A stretch of 10,661 nucleotides of DNA, from NCBI GenBank assembly GCA_030726195.1, contig JANREF010000035.1, positions 1 through 10,661 of the forward strand. The letters are read 5' to 3'. The notes under the pieces are model-generated. The model searched no databases, was not told where the DNA came from, and was given only the letters and a program-made list of their open reading frames with translations. This DNA is from Burkholderiaceae bacterium. GTDB lineage: Bacteria > Pseudomonadota > Gammaproteobacteria > Burkholderiales > Burkholderiaceae_C. Below are positions 1 to 8,365 of this stretch, piece after piece; within the stretch, counting starts at the first letter, position 1; every line of letters starts with the position of its first letter. A program made the position numbers and the translations under genes.

Positions 1-1
1 A

Positions 2-1825
2 ACCCTCAACCGCCGCGCCCACCTCAAGGCCCTGATCAAGCTGGGTAAAACCCGTGGCTACCTCACCTACGGCGAAATCAACGACCACTTGCCCGACAAG
101 CTGGTCAACGAAGAAACGCTGGAAGTCGTCGTGTCGCTGCTGTCCGACATGGGCGTGTCGGTGTACGAACAAACTCCGGACGCAGAAACGCTGCTGTTGA
201 ACAACACCAGCGGCACCGCAGCGTCTGAAGAAGAAGCAGAAGAGGAAGCCGAAGCCGCACTGTCAACCGTTGACAGCGAATTTGGCCGCACCACCGACCC
301 TGTGCGCATGTACATGCGTGAAATGGGTACGGTTGAGCTGCTCACGCGTGAAGGTGAAATTGAAATCGCCAAACGCATCGAGCAAGGCTTGACCGACATG
401 GTCGAGTCCATCTCTGAGTCACCTGCCACCATTTCCGCCATCTTCGCCATGGTTGAAGAAATTCGCGAAGGCAAGGTTGTCATCTCCACCGTCGTGGACG
501 GCTTTGCCGATGCCGACGAAAACGACGACTACGTGGCCGAAGAAGACTTCGACGAAGAGTACGACGACGACGACGGCAAAGGCGGCTCCAAGTCACTCAC
601 CAAGCTGCTGGATAAACTCAAAAACGAAGCGCTCACCCGCTTTGACAGCATGCGCGAGCAGTTTGAAAAACTGCACAAAGCCTACGACAAAGACGGCTGG
701 GGCTCGCCCGCTTACTTGAAGGCTCAAAAAGCCATCACCGAGCAACTCATGACCATTCGCTTCACAGCGAAAACCATCGACAAGCTCAGCAACATGGTGC
801 GCGACCAAATTGAAACCGTACGCACCAAAGAGCGCATGCTGCGCCGCATCTTGGTGGACAAGTGTGGCTTGCCTCAAGAACGCTTCATCAAAGACTTCCC
901 TGCCAACTTGCTCAACACCAAATGGATTGAGAAAGAGGTGGCTGCAGGTAAGCCATGGAGCACCATCATGGAGCGCAACATTCCGCCAGTGCAAGAGTTG
1001 CAAAACGACTTGGCCGGCATACAAGCCAGCGTGGTTGTGCCTCTAGACCAGCTCAAGAGCATCCACAAGCGCATGATCCAAGGCGAAATCAACTCACGCA
1101 GCGCCAAGCGTGAAATGATTGAAGCCAACTTGCGTTTGGTGATCTCGATTGCCAAAAAATACACCAACCGTGGTCTGCAGTTCTTGGACTTGATCCAAGA
1201 AGGCAACATCGGCTTGATGAAAGCGGTCGACAAGTTCGAATACCGCCGTGGCTACAAGTTCTCAACCTACGCCACATGGTGGATTCGCCAAGCCATCACG
1301 CGCTCGATTGCAGACCAAGCACGCACCATCCGTATTCCTGTGCACATGATCGAGACCATCAACAAGATGAACCGCATCAGCCGCCAACACTTGCAAGAGT
1401 TTGGTTTTGAGCCCGATGCCAGCATCCTGGCTGAAAAGATGGAGATTCCAGAAGAGAAGATTCGCAAGATCATGAAAATTGCGAAAGAACCCATCTCTAT
1501 GGAAACCCCCATTGGCGACGACGACGATTCGCACTTGGGCGACTTCATTGAAGACACGGCCAACACCGCCCCGCTGGAAGCGGCCATGCAGGCTGGCCTG
1601 CGCGATGTGGTGAAAGACATTTTGGACAGCCTCACGCCACGCGAGGCCAAGGTGCTGCGCATGCGCTTTGGTATTGAAATGTCCACCGACCACACCTTGG
1701 AAGAGGTGGGCAAGCAGTTTGACGTGACGCGCGAGCGCATCCGTCAAATTGAGTCCAAAGCGGTGCGCAAACTCAAGCACCCCAGCCGCAGCGACAAACT
1801 GCGCAGCTTCATGGACTCTTTGTAA
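2..1825 (+). CDS. rpoD: RNA polymerase primary sigma factor RpoD (sigma-70), 5' end cut by window edge
   Basis: This is the housekeeping sigma factor that directs RNA polymerase to -10/-35 promoters. The frame is open through the left edge, so the gene starts outside the window; 607 codons plus a TAA stop are visible. Visible residues 1-60 are region 1.1 (motif [20 protein letters not shown]), and about 98-131 are region 1.2 ([20 protein letters not shown]). A very acidic stretch at about 170-195 ([12 protein letters not shown]) lies in the non-conserved region. Region 2 spans about 370-455 and includes the promoter-melting segment [12 protein letters not shown] (423-434). Region 4.2, with the -35-binding helix-turn-helix ([20 protein letters not shown]), ends the protein. 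By comparison with Burkholderiales RpoD, the missing part should be a lineage-specific basic N-terminal extension. A TTG at 89 can be read as a start, but conserved region 1.1 continues upstream of it, so it is not the true start. Identification is very secure. Confidence 0.97.
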   Translation, partial: TLNRRAHLKALIKLGKTRGYLTYGEINDHLPDKLVNEETLEVVVSLLSDMGVSVYEQTPDAETLLLNNTSGTAASEEEAEEEAEAALSTVDSEFGRTTDPVRMYMREMGTVELLTREGEIEIAKRIEQGLTDMVESISESPATISAIFAMVEEIREGKVVISTVVDGFADADENDDYVAEEDFDEEYDDDDGKGGSKSLTKLLDKLKNEALTRFDSMREQFEKLHKAYDKDGWGSPAYLKAQKAITEQLMTIRFTAKTIDKLSNMVRDQIETVRTKERMLRRILVDKCGLPQERFIKDFPANLLNTKWIEKEVAAGKPWSTIMERNIPPVQELQNDLAGIQASVVVPLDQLKSIHKRMIQGEINSRSAKREMIEANLRLVISIAKKYTNRGLQFLDLIQEGNIGLMKAVDKFEYRRGYKFSTYATWWIRQAITRSIADQARTIRIPVHMIETINKMNRISRQHLQEFGFEPDASILAEKMEIPEEKIRKIMKIAKEPISMETPIGDDDDSHLGDFIEDTANTAPLEAAMQAGLRDVVKDILDSLTPREAKVLRMRFGIEMSTDHTLEEVGKQFDVTRERIRQIESKAVRKLKHPSRSDKLRSFMDSL

Positions 1826-1842
1826 ACTCAAAGGCCATGAAC

Positions 1843-1874
1843 AACGCCCCGGTTGCCCCCAACCGGGGCGTTTT
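1843..1874 (+). terminator. Intrinsic terminator of rpoD
   Basis: A perfect 12-bp stem pairs 1843-1854 with 1861-1872 around a six-base loop, with core arms CGCCCCGGTT and AACCGGGGCG. A run of four T follows the core arm (1871-1874). It begins 17 bases after the rpoD stop codon. It should separate rpoD transcription from the downstream heat-shock cluster, whose own promoter begins only 12 bases later. Confidence 0.9.
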
Positions 1875-1885
1875 CATTACACCCT

Positions 1886-1912
1886 CTTGAAATCAGGCCC
1901 GCGCAACCCAAT
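1886..1912 (+). promoter_or_regulatory. Predicted sigma-32 (RpoH) heat-shock promoter of grpE
   Basis: CTTGAA at 1886-1891, followed by AA, matches the sigma-32 -35 element. After a 15-base spacer, CCCAAT at 1907-1912 matches five of six positions of the CCCCAT -10 core and is followed by a T-rich stretch. The spacing is within the sigma-32 range. The element sits between the rpoD terminator and grpE, giving a predicted 5' leader of about 80 bases. The match is read from the sequence; use by RpoH is inferred from the consensus and the downstream gene. Confidence 0.72.
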
Positions 1913-1998
1913 GTGTTTAGCTGTACCGCAGCTGGGCACGCACCCGCAGTGCCCGCGCCGATCTCTAACCCACGTCAGTGATTGATAGCACCAAAGCC

Positions 1999-2610
1999 AT
2001 GTCAGACCAAAACAACCCACAAGCCAACCAGCCCGCCGACAACGCTGCCACCGCCAGCGGCACCACCACCGGAGCCGATTTGGCCGCCGGTATGGCCGCA
2101 GACCTGCACGCTGCAGCCAACGCCACTGAGACCAGCGCCGAAGCCGCGCCCGTGACCATCGAGTCCTTGCAGGCCGAGCTGGCTGCCGCACAGGACGAAC
2201 TCAAAGACACCTTCTTGCGCGCCAAGGCCGATGTTGAAAACGCGCGCCGCCGCGCCGATGAGGACGTGCAAAAAGCCCGTAAGTTTGCCGTGGAAGGCTT
2301 TGCGGAAAGCTTGTTGCCTGTGATCGACAGCTTTGATGCGGCACTGTCCATAGAAACCGCCACCATTGAACAAATGCGCGAAGGCATTGAGGCCACCAAC
2401 AAACAACTGGTCAGCGCTTTGGAGCGCAACAAAGTCATCGCCATTGCACCAGCGCCCGGCACCAAATTTGACCCGCACCAGCACCAAGCCATCAGCGTTG
2501 TGCCAGCGCAGCAAGAACCCAACACTGTGGTCAATGTGCTGCAAAAGGGCTACCTGATCGCCGAGCGCGTCATGCGCCCCGCCCTGGTCACGGTCACCGC
2601 ACCTAAATAA
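1999..2610 (+). CDS. grpE: GrpE, nucleotide exchange factor for DnaK
   Basis: GrpE is the cytoplasmic, homodimeric co-chaperone that opens the DnaK nucleotide-binding domain to release ADP, which resets the folding cycle. With the ATG at 1999 the protein has 203 residues. Residues 1-50 are a low-complexity Ala/Thr/Asn-rich tail. Residues about 55-103 form the charged helix of the dimer coiled coil ([20 protein letters not shown]). The C-terminal beta head carries the family signatures [12 protein letters not shown] (from 154) and [14 protein letters not shown] (184-197). An in-frame GTG at 1978 would add seven residues; ATG was preferred because neither start has a clear Shine-Dalgarno sequence and MSDQNN resembles usual GrpE starts. 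It is the first gene of the grpE-dnaK-dnaJ cluster and lies behind a predicted RpoH promoter. Function is certain; the exact start is less so. Confidence 0.95.
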   Translation: MSDQNNPQANQPADNAATASGTTTGADLAAGMAADLHAAANATETSAEAAPVTIESLQAELAAAQDELKDTFLRAKADVENARRRADEDVQKARKFAVEGFAESLLPVIDSFDAALSIETATIEQMREGIEATNKQLVSALERNKVIAIAPAPGTKFDPHQHQAISVVPAQQEPNTVVNVLQKGYLIAERVMRPALVTVTAPK

Positions 2611-2651
2611 GCAGGTATTGCAAAAAACAGGGGTAAACCAGCGGTTTATCT

Positions 2652-2677
2652 CTTGAAATTGCGAAATCAGCGCCTAT
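2652..2677 (+). promoter_or_regulatory. Predicted sigma-32 (RpoH) heat-shock promoter of dnaK
   Basis: CTTGAA at 2652-2657 is followed by A, then after a 14-base spacer by GCCTAT at 2672-2677 and TT. The second box matches four of six positions of the CCCCAT core. The -35 region shares the 10-mer CTCTTGAAAT with the promoter in front of grpE. The predicted start near 2685 would give dnaK a leader of about 70 bases. A small inverted repeat (TAAACC-AGC-GGTTTA, 2634-2648) lies just upstream. I saw no CIRCE operator (TTAGCACTC-N9-GAGTGCTAA) here, which argues against HrcA control. Confidence 0.65.
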
Positions 2678-2755
2678 TTGTATACCAAGGCACTGGCGCA
2701 CAGCCGCTAGGCCCACATTTTCAAATTTAAAAAGTAACGTACCTGGAGTTTCATC

Positions 2756-4672
2756 ATGGGAAAAATCATCGGCATTGACTTGGGCACCACCAACAGCTGT
2801 GTATCAATCATGGAGGGCAATACCACCCGCGTGATCGAAAACAGCGAAGGCACACGCACCACCCCATCCGTTATCGCCTACCAAGAAGACGGCGAAATTT
2901 TGGTGGGTGCACCTGCCAAGCGCCAAGCGGTCACCAACCCCGAAAACACGGTCTACGCTGTCAAGCGTTTGATCGGTCGTAAATTCGACGAAAAAGAAGT
3001 GCAAAAAGACATCAACCTGATGCCTTACAAAATCGCCAAAGCCGACAATGGCGACGCATGGGTTGAAGTGCGCGGCACCAAGCTCGCACCACCACAGGTG
3101 AGCGCTGAGATTTTGCGCAAGATGAAGAAAACCGCCGAAGACTACTTGGGCGAAGCTGTTACGGAAGCTGTGATCACGGTACCGGCCTACTTCAACGACG
3201 CACAACGTCAAGCCACCAAAGACGCCGGCCGCATTGCAGGCCTAGACGTCAAGCGCATCATCAACGAGCCTACCGCTGCAGCCTTGGCCTTTGGCCTGGA
3301 CAAGCAATCCAAAGGCGACCGCAAAATTGCCGTGTATGACTTGGGCGGCGGCACATTCGACGTGTCCATCATTGAAATCGCCGACGTTGACGGTGAAAAG
3401 CAGTTTGAAGTGTTGTCTACCAACGGCGACACCTTCTTGGGCGGCGAAGACTTCGACCAACGCATCATCGACTTCATCATTGCCGAGTTCAAGAAAGACC
3501 AAGGCGTGGACTTGTCCAAAGACGTGTTGGCCCTGCAGCGCCTGAAAGAAGCCGCTGAAAAGGCCAAGATCGAATTGTCCAACGGCTCGCAAACCGACAT
3601 CAACCTGCCCTACATCACAGCCGATGCTTCAGGTCCGAAACACTTGAACATCAAGATGACACGTGCCAAGCTGGAGAGCTTGGTCGACGAGTTGATCGAG
3701 CGCACCATTGCGCCTTGCCGCACTGCGATCAAAGACGCAGGCATCAAGGTATCTGACATCAACGACGTGATCTTGGTGGGTGGCATGTCTCGCATGCCCA
3801 AGGTTCAGGAGAAAGTCAAAGAGTTCTTCGGTCAAGAGCCACGCCGCGACGTCAACCCTGACGAAGCCGTTGCCGTGGGCGCTGCCATCCAAGGCCAAGT
3901 GCTGTCGGGTGACCGTACCGACGTGCTGTTGCTCGACGTGACGCCTTTGTCACTGGGCATCGAAACCATGGGCGGCGTCATGACCAAGATGATCGCCAAG
4001 AACACCACCATTCCAACCAAGTTCAGCCAGGTGTTCTCAACAGCCGAAGACAACCAGCCTGCCGTGACCATCAAGGTCTACCAAGGCGAGCGCGAGATTG
4101 CCAGCGGCAACAAGAGCCTGGGCGAGTTCAACTTGGAAGGTATTCCACCCGCAGCACGTGGCACGCCACAAATTGAAGTGACCTTTGACATCGACGCCAA
4201 CGGCATCTTGCACGTGAGCGCCAAAGACAAAGGCACTGGCAAAGAAAACAAGATCACCATCAAGGCCAACTCCGGCTTGTCGGATGAAGAGATCGAACAA
4301 ATGGTGAAAGACGCCGAAGTCAACGCAGCAGACGACCGCAAGAAGGTCGAGCTGGTGCAGGCGCGCAACCAAGCCGAAGCCATGATCAACAGCGTGAACA
4401 AGAGCTTGGGCGAGCACGGCGACTCTTTGGACGCTGGTGAGAAAGAAGCCATCGAAGCCGCTGTCAAGGCATTGGAAGAAGAGCTCAAGGGCGAAGACAA
4501 CAAAGACGCCTTGGAAGAAAAAACCAACGCGCTCATGACCGCAAGCCAAAAGCTGGGCGAGAAAATGTATGCCGACATGCAAGCCGACCAAGGCGGTGCA
4601 GCGGGCAACGACGCCAAAGGCAATGACGACGACGTGGTGGACGCGGAAGTCAAGGAAGTGAAAAAAGACTAA
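2756..4672 (+). CDS. dnaK: Molecular chaperone DnaK (Hsp70)
   Basis: DnaK is the cytoplasmic ATP-driven chaperone that binds exposed hydrophobic peptide segments, stimulated by DnaJ and reset by GrpE. The protein has 638 residues, typical of the family. The nucleotide-binding domain shows phosphate loop 1, [12 protein letters not shown] (from residue 5), Lys70, Glu171 in [12 protein letters not shown], loop 2 [11 protein letters not shown] (194-204, with Thr200 at the regulatory threonine position), and [12 protein letters not shown] (339-350). The allosteric linker DVLLLDV is at 389-395. The substrate-binding beta domain begins at [12 protein letters not shown], and the helical lid ends in an acidic tail closing with EVKEVKKD, close to the common EEVKD-type terminus. 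A GGAG Shine-Dalgarno (2745-2748) lies seven bases before the ATG and supports the start. The gene has its own predicted RpoH promoter and can also be read from the grpE promoter. No key residue appears to be missing. Confidence 0.99.
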   Translation: MGKIIGIDLGTTNSCVSIMEGNTTRVIENSEGTRTTPSVIAYQEDGEILVGAPAKRQAVTNPENTVYAVKRLIGRKFDEKEVQKDINLMPYKIAKADNGDAWVEVRGTKLAPPQVSAEILRKMKKTAEDYLGEAVTEAVITVPAYFNDAQRQATKDAGRIAGLDVKRIINEPTAAALAFGLDKQSKGDRKIAVYDLGGGTFDVSIIEIADVDGEKQFEVLSTNGDTFLGGEDFDQRIIDFIIAEFKKDQGVDLSKDVLALQRLKEAAEKAKIELSNGSQTDINLPYITADASGPKHLNIKMTRAKLESLVDELIERTIAPCRTAIKDAGIKVSDINDVILVGGMSRMPKVQEKVKEFFGQEPRRDVNPDEAVAVGAAIQGQVLSGDRTDVLLLDVTPLSLGIETMGGVMTKMIAKNTTIPTKFSQVFSTAEDNQPAVTIKVYQGEREIASGNKSLGEFNLEGIPPAARGTPQIEVTFDIDANGILHVSAKDKGTGKENKITIKANSGLSDEEIEQMVKDAEVNAADDRKKVELVQARNQAEAMINSVNKSLGEHGDSLDAGEKEAIEAAVKALEEELKGEDNKDALEEKTNALMTASQKLGEKMYADMQADQGGAAGNDAKGNDDDVVDAEVKEVKKD

Positions 4673-4690
4673 GCAGTCTGCTTCACGCCC

Positions 4691-4727
4691 CGCCGCGTCA
4701 ACGCCCTAGGGTGTTGGCGCGGCGTTT
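4691..4727 (+). terminator. Long GC-rich hairpin between dnaK and dnaJ, possible attenuator
   Basis: Bases 4691-4705 pair with 4710-4724 in a 15-bp stem that has two G-T wobbles (4698/4717 and 4703/4712) and a CTAG loop. The T-tract behind it is short and interrupted: TTT, then GGC, then ATTT. The stem is strong enough to stop or stabilise the dnaK mRNA end, but the weak T-tract suggests partial read-through into dnaJ 50 bases later. No clear separate promoter was seen before dnaJ, so read-through is the simplest way to express it. Confidence 0.6.
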
Positions 4728-4775
4728 GGCATTTCAGTACCCACCGGTTCAAGACCACAAAGAGACCAATCATTT

Positions 4776-5894
4776 ATGGCCAAGCGAGATTTTTACGAAG
4801 TGCTGGGTGTGCCCAAAAACGCCAGCGACGACGAAATCAAAAAAGCCTATCGCAAGCTCGCGATGAAGCACCACCCTGACCGCAACCAGGGCAATGCCGA
4901 TGCGGAGGCCAAATTCAAAGAGGCCAAAGAGGCCTACGAAATGTTGTCCGAGCCTGAAAAGCGCTCGGCCTACGACCAATACGGCCATGCGGGTGTAGAC
5001 CCCAACATGCGCGGCGGCGCAGGCGGCCACGGCAATTTCGGCGATGCCTTTGGCGACATCTTCGGCGACATTTTTGGCGGTGGCCGACGCGGTGGCGGCG
5101 CACGCCAAGTGCACCGCGGCAACGACTTGTCGTACGCCATGGAAATCACGCTGGAAGAAGCCGCTGTCGGCAAAGACTCACAAATCCGCATTCCCTCGTG
5201 GGACGACTGCAACAGCTGTGACGGCACGGGTGCCAAGCCCGGCACACAGGCCAAGACGTGTACCACCTGCCACGGCTCTGGTCAGGTGCAAATGCGCCAA
5301 GGCTTTTTCAGCGTGCAGCAAACCTGCCCGCACTGCCACGGCGTTGGCAAAATCATCGCTGACCCCTGCAACACCTGCCACGGTCAAGGTAAAAACAAAA
5401 CCAACAAAACGCTGGAAATCAAAATACCCGCGGGTATTGACGACGGCATGCGCATTCGCAGCACAGGCAACGGCGAGCCAGGCCAGCACGGCGGCCCACC
5501 CGGTGACTTGTTCATTGAAATTCGCCTCAAGAAGCACGACATCTTTGAGCGTGACGGCGACGACTTGCACTGCCAAGTGCCGGTGCAAATCACCACCGCC
5601 GCGCTGGGCGGTGAAATCGATGTGCCCACACTCAACGGCAAAGCTACGATTGAAATTCCAGAGGGTACGCAAAACGGCAAAACCTTCCGCCTGCGTGGCA
5701 AGGGCATCAAAGGCGTTCGCTCCAGCGTGGCTGGCGACTTGTACTGCCACATCTCTGCAGAAACACCAGTCAAGCTCACCGAGCACCAGCGCAAGCTGCT
5801 CAAAGAGCTGGACGATTCGTTCCGCAAAGCGGGCACCAAGCACAGCCCCAGCGACAAGGGTTGGTTTGAAAAAGCCAAGTCGTTTTTCTCGTAA
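4776..5894 (+). CDS. dnaJ: Chaperone protein DnaJ (Hsp40, type I)
   Basis: DnaJ delivers unfolded substrates to DnaK and stimulates its ATPase. The protein has 372 residues with the full type I layout. Residues 1-70 are the J domain ([20 protein letters not shown] at 5-24) with the HPD motif at 33-35. Residues about 77-110 are the Gly/Phe-rich linker containing the repeat [12 protein letters not shown]. The zinc-binding domain has four CxxCxGxG motifs with cysteine pairs at 145/148, 162/165, 184/187 and 198/201. The C-terminal beta domains for peptide binding and dimerisation follow. All eight zinc ligands are present. The Shine-Dalgarno is weak (an AAAGAGA run about 11 bases before the ATG). 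The gene follows dnaK by 103 bases, including the hairpin at 4691-4727, and closes the heat-shock cluster. Confidence 0.98.
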   Translation: MAKRDFYEVLGVPKNASDDEIKKAYRKLAMKHHPDRNQGNADAEAKFKEAKEAYEMLSEPEKRSAYDQYGHAGVDPNMRGGAGGHGNFGDAFGDIFGDIFGGGRRGGGARQVHRGNDLSYAMEITLEEAAVGKDSQIRIPSWDDCNSCDGTGAKPGTQAKTCTTCHGSGQVQMRQGFFSVQQTCPHCHGVGKIIADPCNTCHGQGKNKTNKTLEIKIPAGIDDGMRIRSTGNGEPGQHGGPPGDLFIEIRLKKHDIFERDGDDLHCQVPVQITTAALGGEIDVPTLNGKATIEIPEGTQNGKTFRLRGKGIKGVRSSVAGDLYCHISAETPVKLTEHQRKLLKELDDSFRKAGTKHSPSDKGWFEKAKSFFS

Positions 5895-5919
5895 GGACTG
5901 ACGCTCAAGACGTGACGCG

Positions 5920-5946
5920 ACACCGGTGAGGCCACACCGGTGAGGC
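5920..5946 (+). repeat. Two direct copies of a 13-base repeat containing palindrome CACCGGTG
   Basis: ACACCGGTGAGGC occurs at 5920-5932 and again at 5934-5946, a period of 14 bases. Each copy contains the perfect 8-bp palindrome CACCGGTG (5921-5928 and 5935-5942). The pair lies 25 bases after the dnaJ stop, in non-coding sequence before the shared terminator. The function is unknown; repeated palindromes could bind a dimeric regulator or simply reflect a short duplication. Confidence 0.7.
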
Positions 5947-5997
5947 TGCCCCTCATCACGCACGTCATTAAGCACGTCATTACGCACGCCAGCCTCA
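5941..5997 (+). repeat. 8-bp inverted repeat enclosing a duplicated GCACGTCATTA
   Basis: TGAGGCTG at 5941-5948 is the exact inverse complement of CAGCCTCA at 5990-5997. The 41-base interior holds two copies of GCACGTCATTA (5960-5970 and 5972-5982, period 12), then the start of a third copy (GCAC). The left arm overlaps the second ACACCGGTGAGGC copy. The sequence is non-coding and of unknown role. Confidence 0.6.
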
Positions 5998-6022
5998 AGG
6001 TCTCCCCACGAGACGCGTGCAC

Positions 6023-6055
6023 AAAAAGCCACTGGCCAACCACCAGTGGCTTTTT
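6023..6055 (+). terminator. Strong intrinsic terminator after dnaJ
   Basis: A perfect 13-bp stem pairs 6023-6035 (AAAAAGCCACTGG) with 6043-6055 (CCAGTGGCTTTTT) around a seven-base loop and ends in five T, followed by CTTT. The flanking A and T runs make it a potential terminator in both directions. It closes the grpE-dnaK-dnaJ unit and directly abuts the start of the transglycosylase gene. Confidence 0.88.
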
Positions 6056-6059
6056 CTTT

Positions 6060-7298
6060 ATGATCAAAGGCATGACACCAACGCATCTCCTTCGCGCCAC
6101 CGCTTTGCTCGCCACCATCGTTTGCGCCCCCGTCCACACTGCATGGGCACAAACCACAGCCGAGCCACTGCCCAGCGCGTGTTTGGCGCAACTGTCTGCG
6201 AAAGCCTTGGCAGCGGGTGTGAGCAGCGACACCTTTGAGCAAGCCATGCAAGGCGTGGTGGCACGGCCTGAACTCATGGACAACCTCAACTACCAGCCCG
6301 AGTTCAAGCTACCCATTTGGGACTACTTGGCCAGCTTGGTGGACGGCGAGCGCGTGCTGGACGGCATGAGCATGCTCGCCCAGTACAAGGACGAACTCGC
6401 GGCCATACAGCAGACCTACGGCGTAGACCCCGCCACCGTGGTGGCCGTGTGGGGCGTGGAAAGCAACTACGGCCAAAACACGGGCGGGCGCGACATTGTG
6501 GAGTCCTTGGCCACACTGAGCTGCATGGGCCGACGCCAGAGCTTTTTCTCGGGCGAATTTGTCGCCGCGCTGCGCATTTTGCAAGCCGGCGACTTTGAGC
6601 GCGAACTGTTCAAAGGCTCGTGGGCAGGTGCATTCGGACAAACACAGTTCATGCCCTCCACGTTTTTACGCTTGGCCGTAGATGGCGACGCCGACGGCAA
6701 GCGCAACCTCATCACCAACCCCGTCGACGCCTTGGCCTCCACCGCCAATTTTTTGAAACGCGCAGGCTGGCGCGACGGCGAGACTTGGGGTTTTGAAGTC
6801 AAACTGGGGGCGACTGTGCCCACCGTGCAAGGCCGCAAATCTGCACGTGATGTGTCGTACTGGGCGGCACAAGGCATCACCCGTGCGGACGGCTCGGCGC
6901 TGGCGCAAGGGCCTGTCGCTGGCAACACCGATGCCGCACTGCTACTGCCTGCAGGCGACAAAGGCCCCGCCTTTTTGTTGCTGCGCAACTTCAAGGCCAT
7001 ATACAGCTACAACGCGTCAGAAAGTTACGGATTGGCGATTGCCCACTTGTCTGACCGCTTGCGTGGCGGCGATGTCTTTGCAACACCTTGGCCCACCGAC
7101 GACGCGGGCTTGAGCCGCGCTGAAAAGCGCGATATACAAACCCTGCTGCTCGCGCGCGGGCACGAGATTGGGGCGGTGGACGGTGCGTTGGGCAGCAAGA
7201 GCCAAGCGGCCATCAAGCTAGAACAGCAACGCCTGGGCCATGAGCCGTCGGGACGCGCTGGGCAAAAACTGCTGCAAGCACTGCAAGCACAGCGCTAA
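6060..7298 (+). CDS. Lytic murein transglycosylase, MltB-type, with peptidoglycan-binding domain
   Basis: This enzyme should cleave the MurNAc-GlcNAc bond of peptidoglycan in the periplasm, forming 1,6-anhydroMurNAc ends during wall growth and turnover. From the ATG at 6060 it has 412 residues. Residues 1-30 form a Sec signal peptide (hydrophobic LLRATALLATIV, cleavage likely AWA|QTT). Cys22 lacks a lipobox, so unlike E. coli MltB it is probably soluble. The catalytic domain carries VWGVESNYGQNTGG with Glu134 as the likely catalytic acid, then GSWAGAFGQTQFMPST (186-201) and DADGKRNLITNPVDALAST. Residues about 350-412 resemble a PG_binding_1 domain (DGALGSKSQAAIK). An ATG at 6072 is an alternative start giving 408 residues; neither start has a well-spaced Shine-Dalgarno. 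The open frame back to 5940 crosses the terminator and repeats and is not considered coding. The gene converges with the downstream minus-strand gene. Confidence 0.9.
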   Translation: MIKGMTPTHLLRATALLATIVCAPVHTAWAQTTAEPLPSACLAQLSAKALAAGVSSDTFEQAMQGVVARPELMDNLNYQPEFKLPIWDYLASLVDGERVLDGMSMLAQYKDELAAIQQTYGVDPATVVAVWGVESNYGQNTGGRDIVESLATLSCMGRRQSFFSGEFVAALRILQAGDFERELFKGSWAGAFGQTQFMPSTFLRLAVDGDADGKRNLITNPVDALASTANFLKRAGWRDGETWGFEVKLGATVPTVQGRKSARDVSYWAAQGITRADGSALAQGPVAGNTDAALLLPAGDKGPAFLLLRNFKAIYSYNASESYGLAIAHLSDRLRGGDVFATPWPTDDAGLSRAEKRDIQTLLLARGHEIGAVDGALGSKSQAAIKLEQQRLGHEPSGRAGQKLLQALQAQR

Positions 7299-7323
7299 GC
7301 ACCTGCTGTACACGCAACATCCA

Positions 7324-7351
7324 GCCGGCGGGCCACAACTGATGCGCCGGC
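7324..7351. other. Inverted repeat between convergent genes, weak terminator candidate
   Basis: GCCGGCG at 7324-7330 pairs perfectly with CGCCGGC at 7345-7351 across a 14-base loop. Outside it, ACATCCA and TGAATGT-like sequences could extend the stem imperfectly. It occupies the 63-base gap between the two convergent stop codons, where a shared terminator is expected, but neither strand has a T-tract behind it. Confidence 0.35.
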
Positions 7352-7361
7352 ATTGAATGTC

Positions 7362-8324
7362 TTAGGCCAGTGCTTGCTTGGCGCTGGCGTATTGAGCCTT
7401 CAAGTCGCCCACAAACTCGCCGGCCGTTTGCACCTTGCCAACCGCGCCAATGCCCTGGCCACAGCCCCAGATGTCTTTCCAAGCTTTCTTGGCGTCGCCA
7501 CCAAAGTTCATGGCGGACGGGTCACTCTCTGGCAAGTTGGCTGGGTCTAAGCCCGCAGCCTTGATGCTGGGTGCCAAGTAGTTGCCATGCACACCGGTGA
7601 ACAAGTTGCTGTAGACGATGTCGTCGCTGTTGCCATCCACAATCGCTTGCTTGTACTCAGGTGTGGCGCGCGCCTCTTCGGTGGCAATAAACGCCGAGCC
7701 AATATAGGCAAAGTCTGCACCCATGGCCTGCGCGGCCAGCACACCTTGGCCGGTCGCGATTGAGCCGCTCAGTGCAACAGGGCCATCAAACCATTGGCGA
7801 ATTTCTGAAATCAATGCAAATGGGCTTTTCACGCCCGCATGGCCGCCAGCGCCAGCGGCTACCGCGATCAGGCCATCTGCGCCCTTTTCAATGGCTTTGT
7901 GTGCATGGTGGTTGTTGATGATGTCGTGCAACACCACGCCGCCATAGCTGTGCGCCGCATCGTTGATTTCGCTGCGCGCACCCAAGCTGGTGATGATGAT
8001 TGGCACTTTGTATTTCACACACATGGCCATGTCGTGCTCCAGGCGATCGTTGCTCTTGTGCACAATTTGGTTGATGGCAAACGGTGCCGCAGGCTTGTCG
8101 GGGTTGGCCGCGTTGTACTCGGCCAAGGTCTCGGTGATTTCAATCAACCATTCCTCCAACTGCGCTGCGGGCCTGGCATTGAGCGCAGGCATAGAACCCA
8201 CCACGCCTGCTTTGCACTGGGCAATCACCAGCTTGGGGTTGCTGATGATGAACAGCGGTGAGCCGATCACGGGGAATGGCAGGTGTGCCAAGGCACCGGG
8301 TAGTTTGCGGGTGGTGTTGCTCAT
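7362..8324 (-). CDS. FMN-dependent nitronate monooxygenase family protein (2-nitropropane dioxygenase-like)
   Basis: The protein has 320 residues and belongs to the NMO/NPD TIM-barrel flavoenzyme family. Visible signatures are VIGSPLFIISNPKLVIAQ near the N-terminus, the FMN phosphate-binding and active-site loop AAGAGGHAG (156-164, His162 at the position of the family's catalytic histidine), and the second phosphate-binding segment VALSGSIATGQGV with MGADFAYIGSAFIAT (183-215). Known members oxidise nitronates such as propionate 3-nitronate, but some relatives are NADH:quinone reductases, so the substrate cannot be read from the sequence. A GGAG Shine-Dalgarno (plus-strand CTCC 8330-8333) five bases before the ATG fixes the start. 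It lies 141 bases downstream of the acyl-CoA dehydrogenase on the same strand, so co-transcription is possible. No membrane segment or signal peptide is seen. Confidence 0.88.
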   Translation of the reverse strand: MSNTTRKLPGALAHLPFPVIGSPLFIISNPKLVIAQCKAGVVGSMPALNARPAAQLEEWLIEITETLAEYNAANPDKPAAPFAINQIVHKSNDRLEHDMAMCVKYKVPIIITSLGARSEINDAAHSYGGVVLHDIINNHHAHKAIEKGADGLIAVAAGAGGHAGVKSPFALISEIRQWFDGPVALSGSIATGQGVLAAQAMGADFAYIGSAFIATEEARATPEYKQAIVDGNSDDIVYSNLFTGVHGNYLAPSIKAAGLDPANLPESDPSAMNFGGDAKKAWKDIWGCGQGIGAVGKVQTAGEFVGDLKAQYASAKQALA

Positions 8325-8365
8325 GGTGTCTCCAAAATAAGTTGGTAGGTGTTGTAAAGGACAAC

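Noticed and set aside
67..489. Minus-strand open frame of 140 codons opposite rpoD
   Set aside because: It is Ser/Thr/Met-rich without recognisable domains and lies fully opposite a conserved sigma-factor gene; it is a shadow of the codon bias.
2634..2648. TAAACC-AGC-GGTTTA inverted repeat as a grpE terminator or CIRCE operator
   Set aside because: The stem is only 6 bp, has no T-tract and does not resemble CIRCE. It is noted only as lying just upstream of the dnaK promoter.
5940..6059. Upstream extension of the transglycosylase from GTG 5940
   Set aside because: It would translate through the repeat cluster and the terminator stem, place the signal peptide internally, and has no ribosome-binding site.
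5178..6289. Long minus-strand open frames opposite dnaJ and the transglycosylase start
   Set aside because: They overlap DnaJ zinc-finger codons, the repeats and the terminator, and show no family motif.
7839..8261. Plus-strand open frame of 140 codons opposite the NMO-family gene
   Set aside because: It has no recognisable motif and lies fully antisense to the conserved FMN-binding protein.
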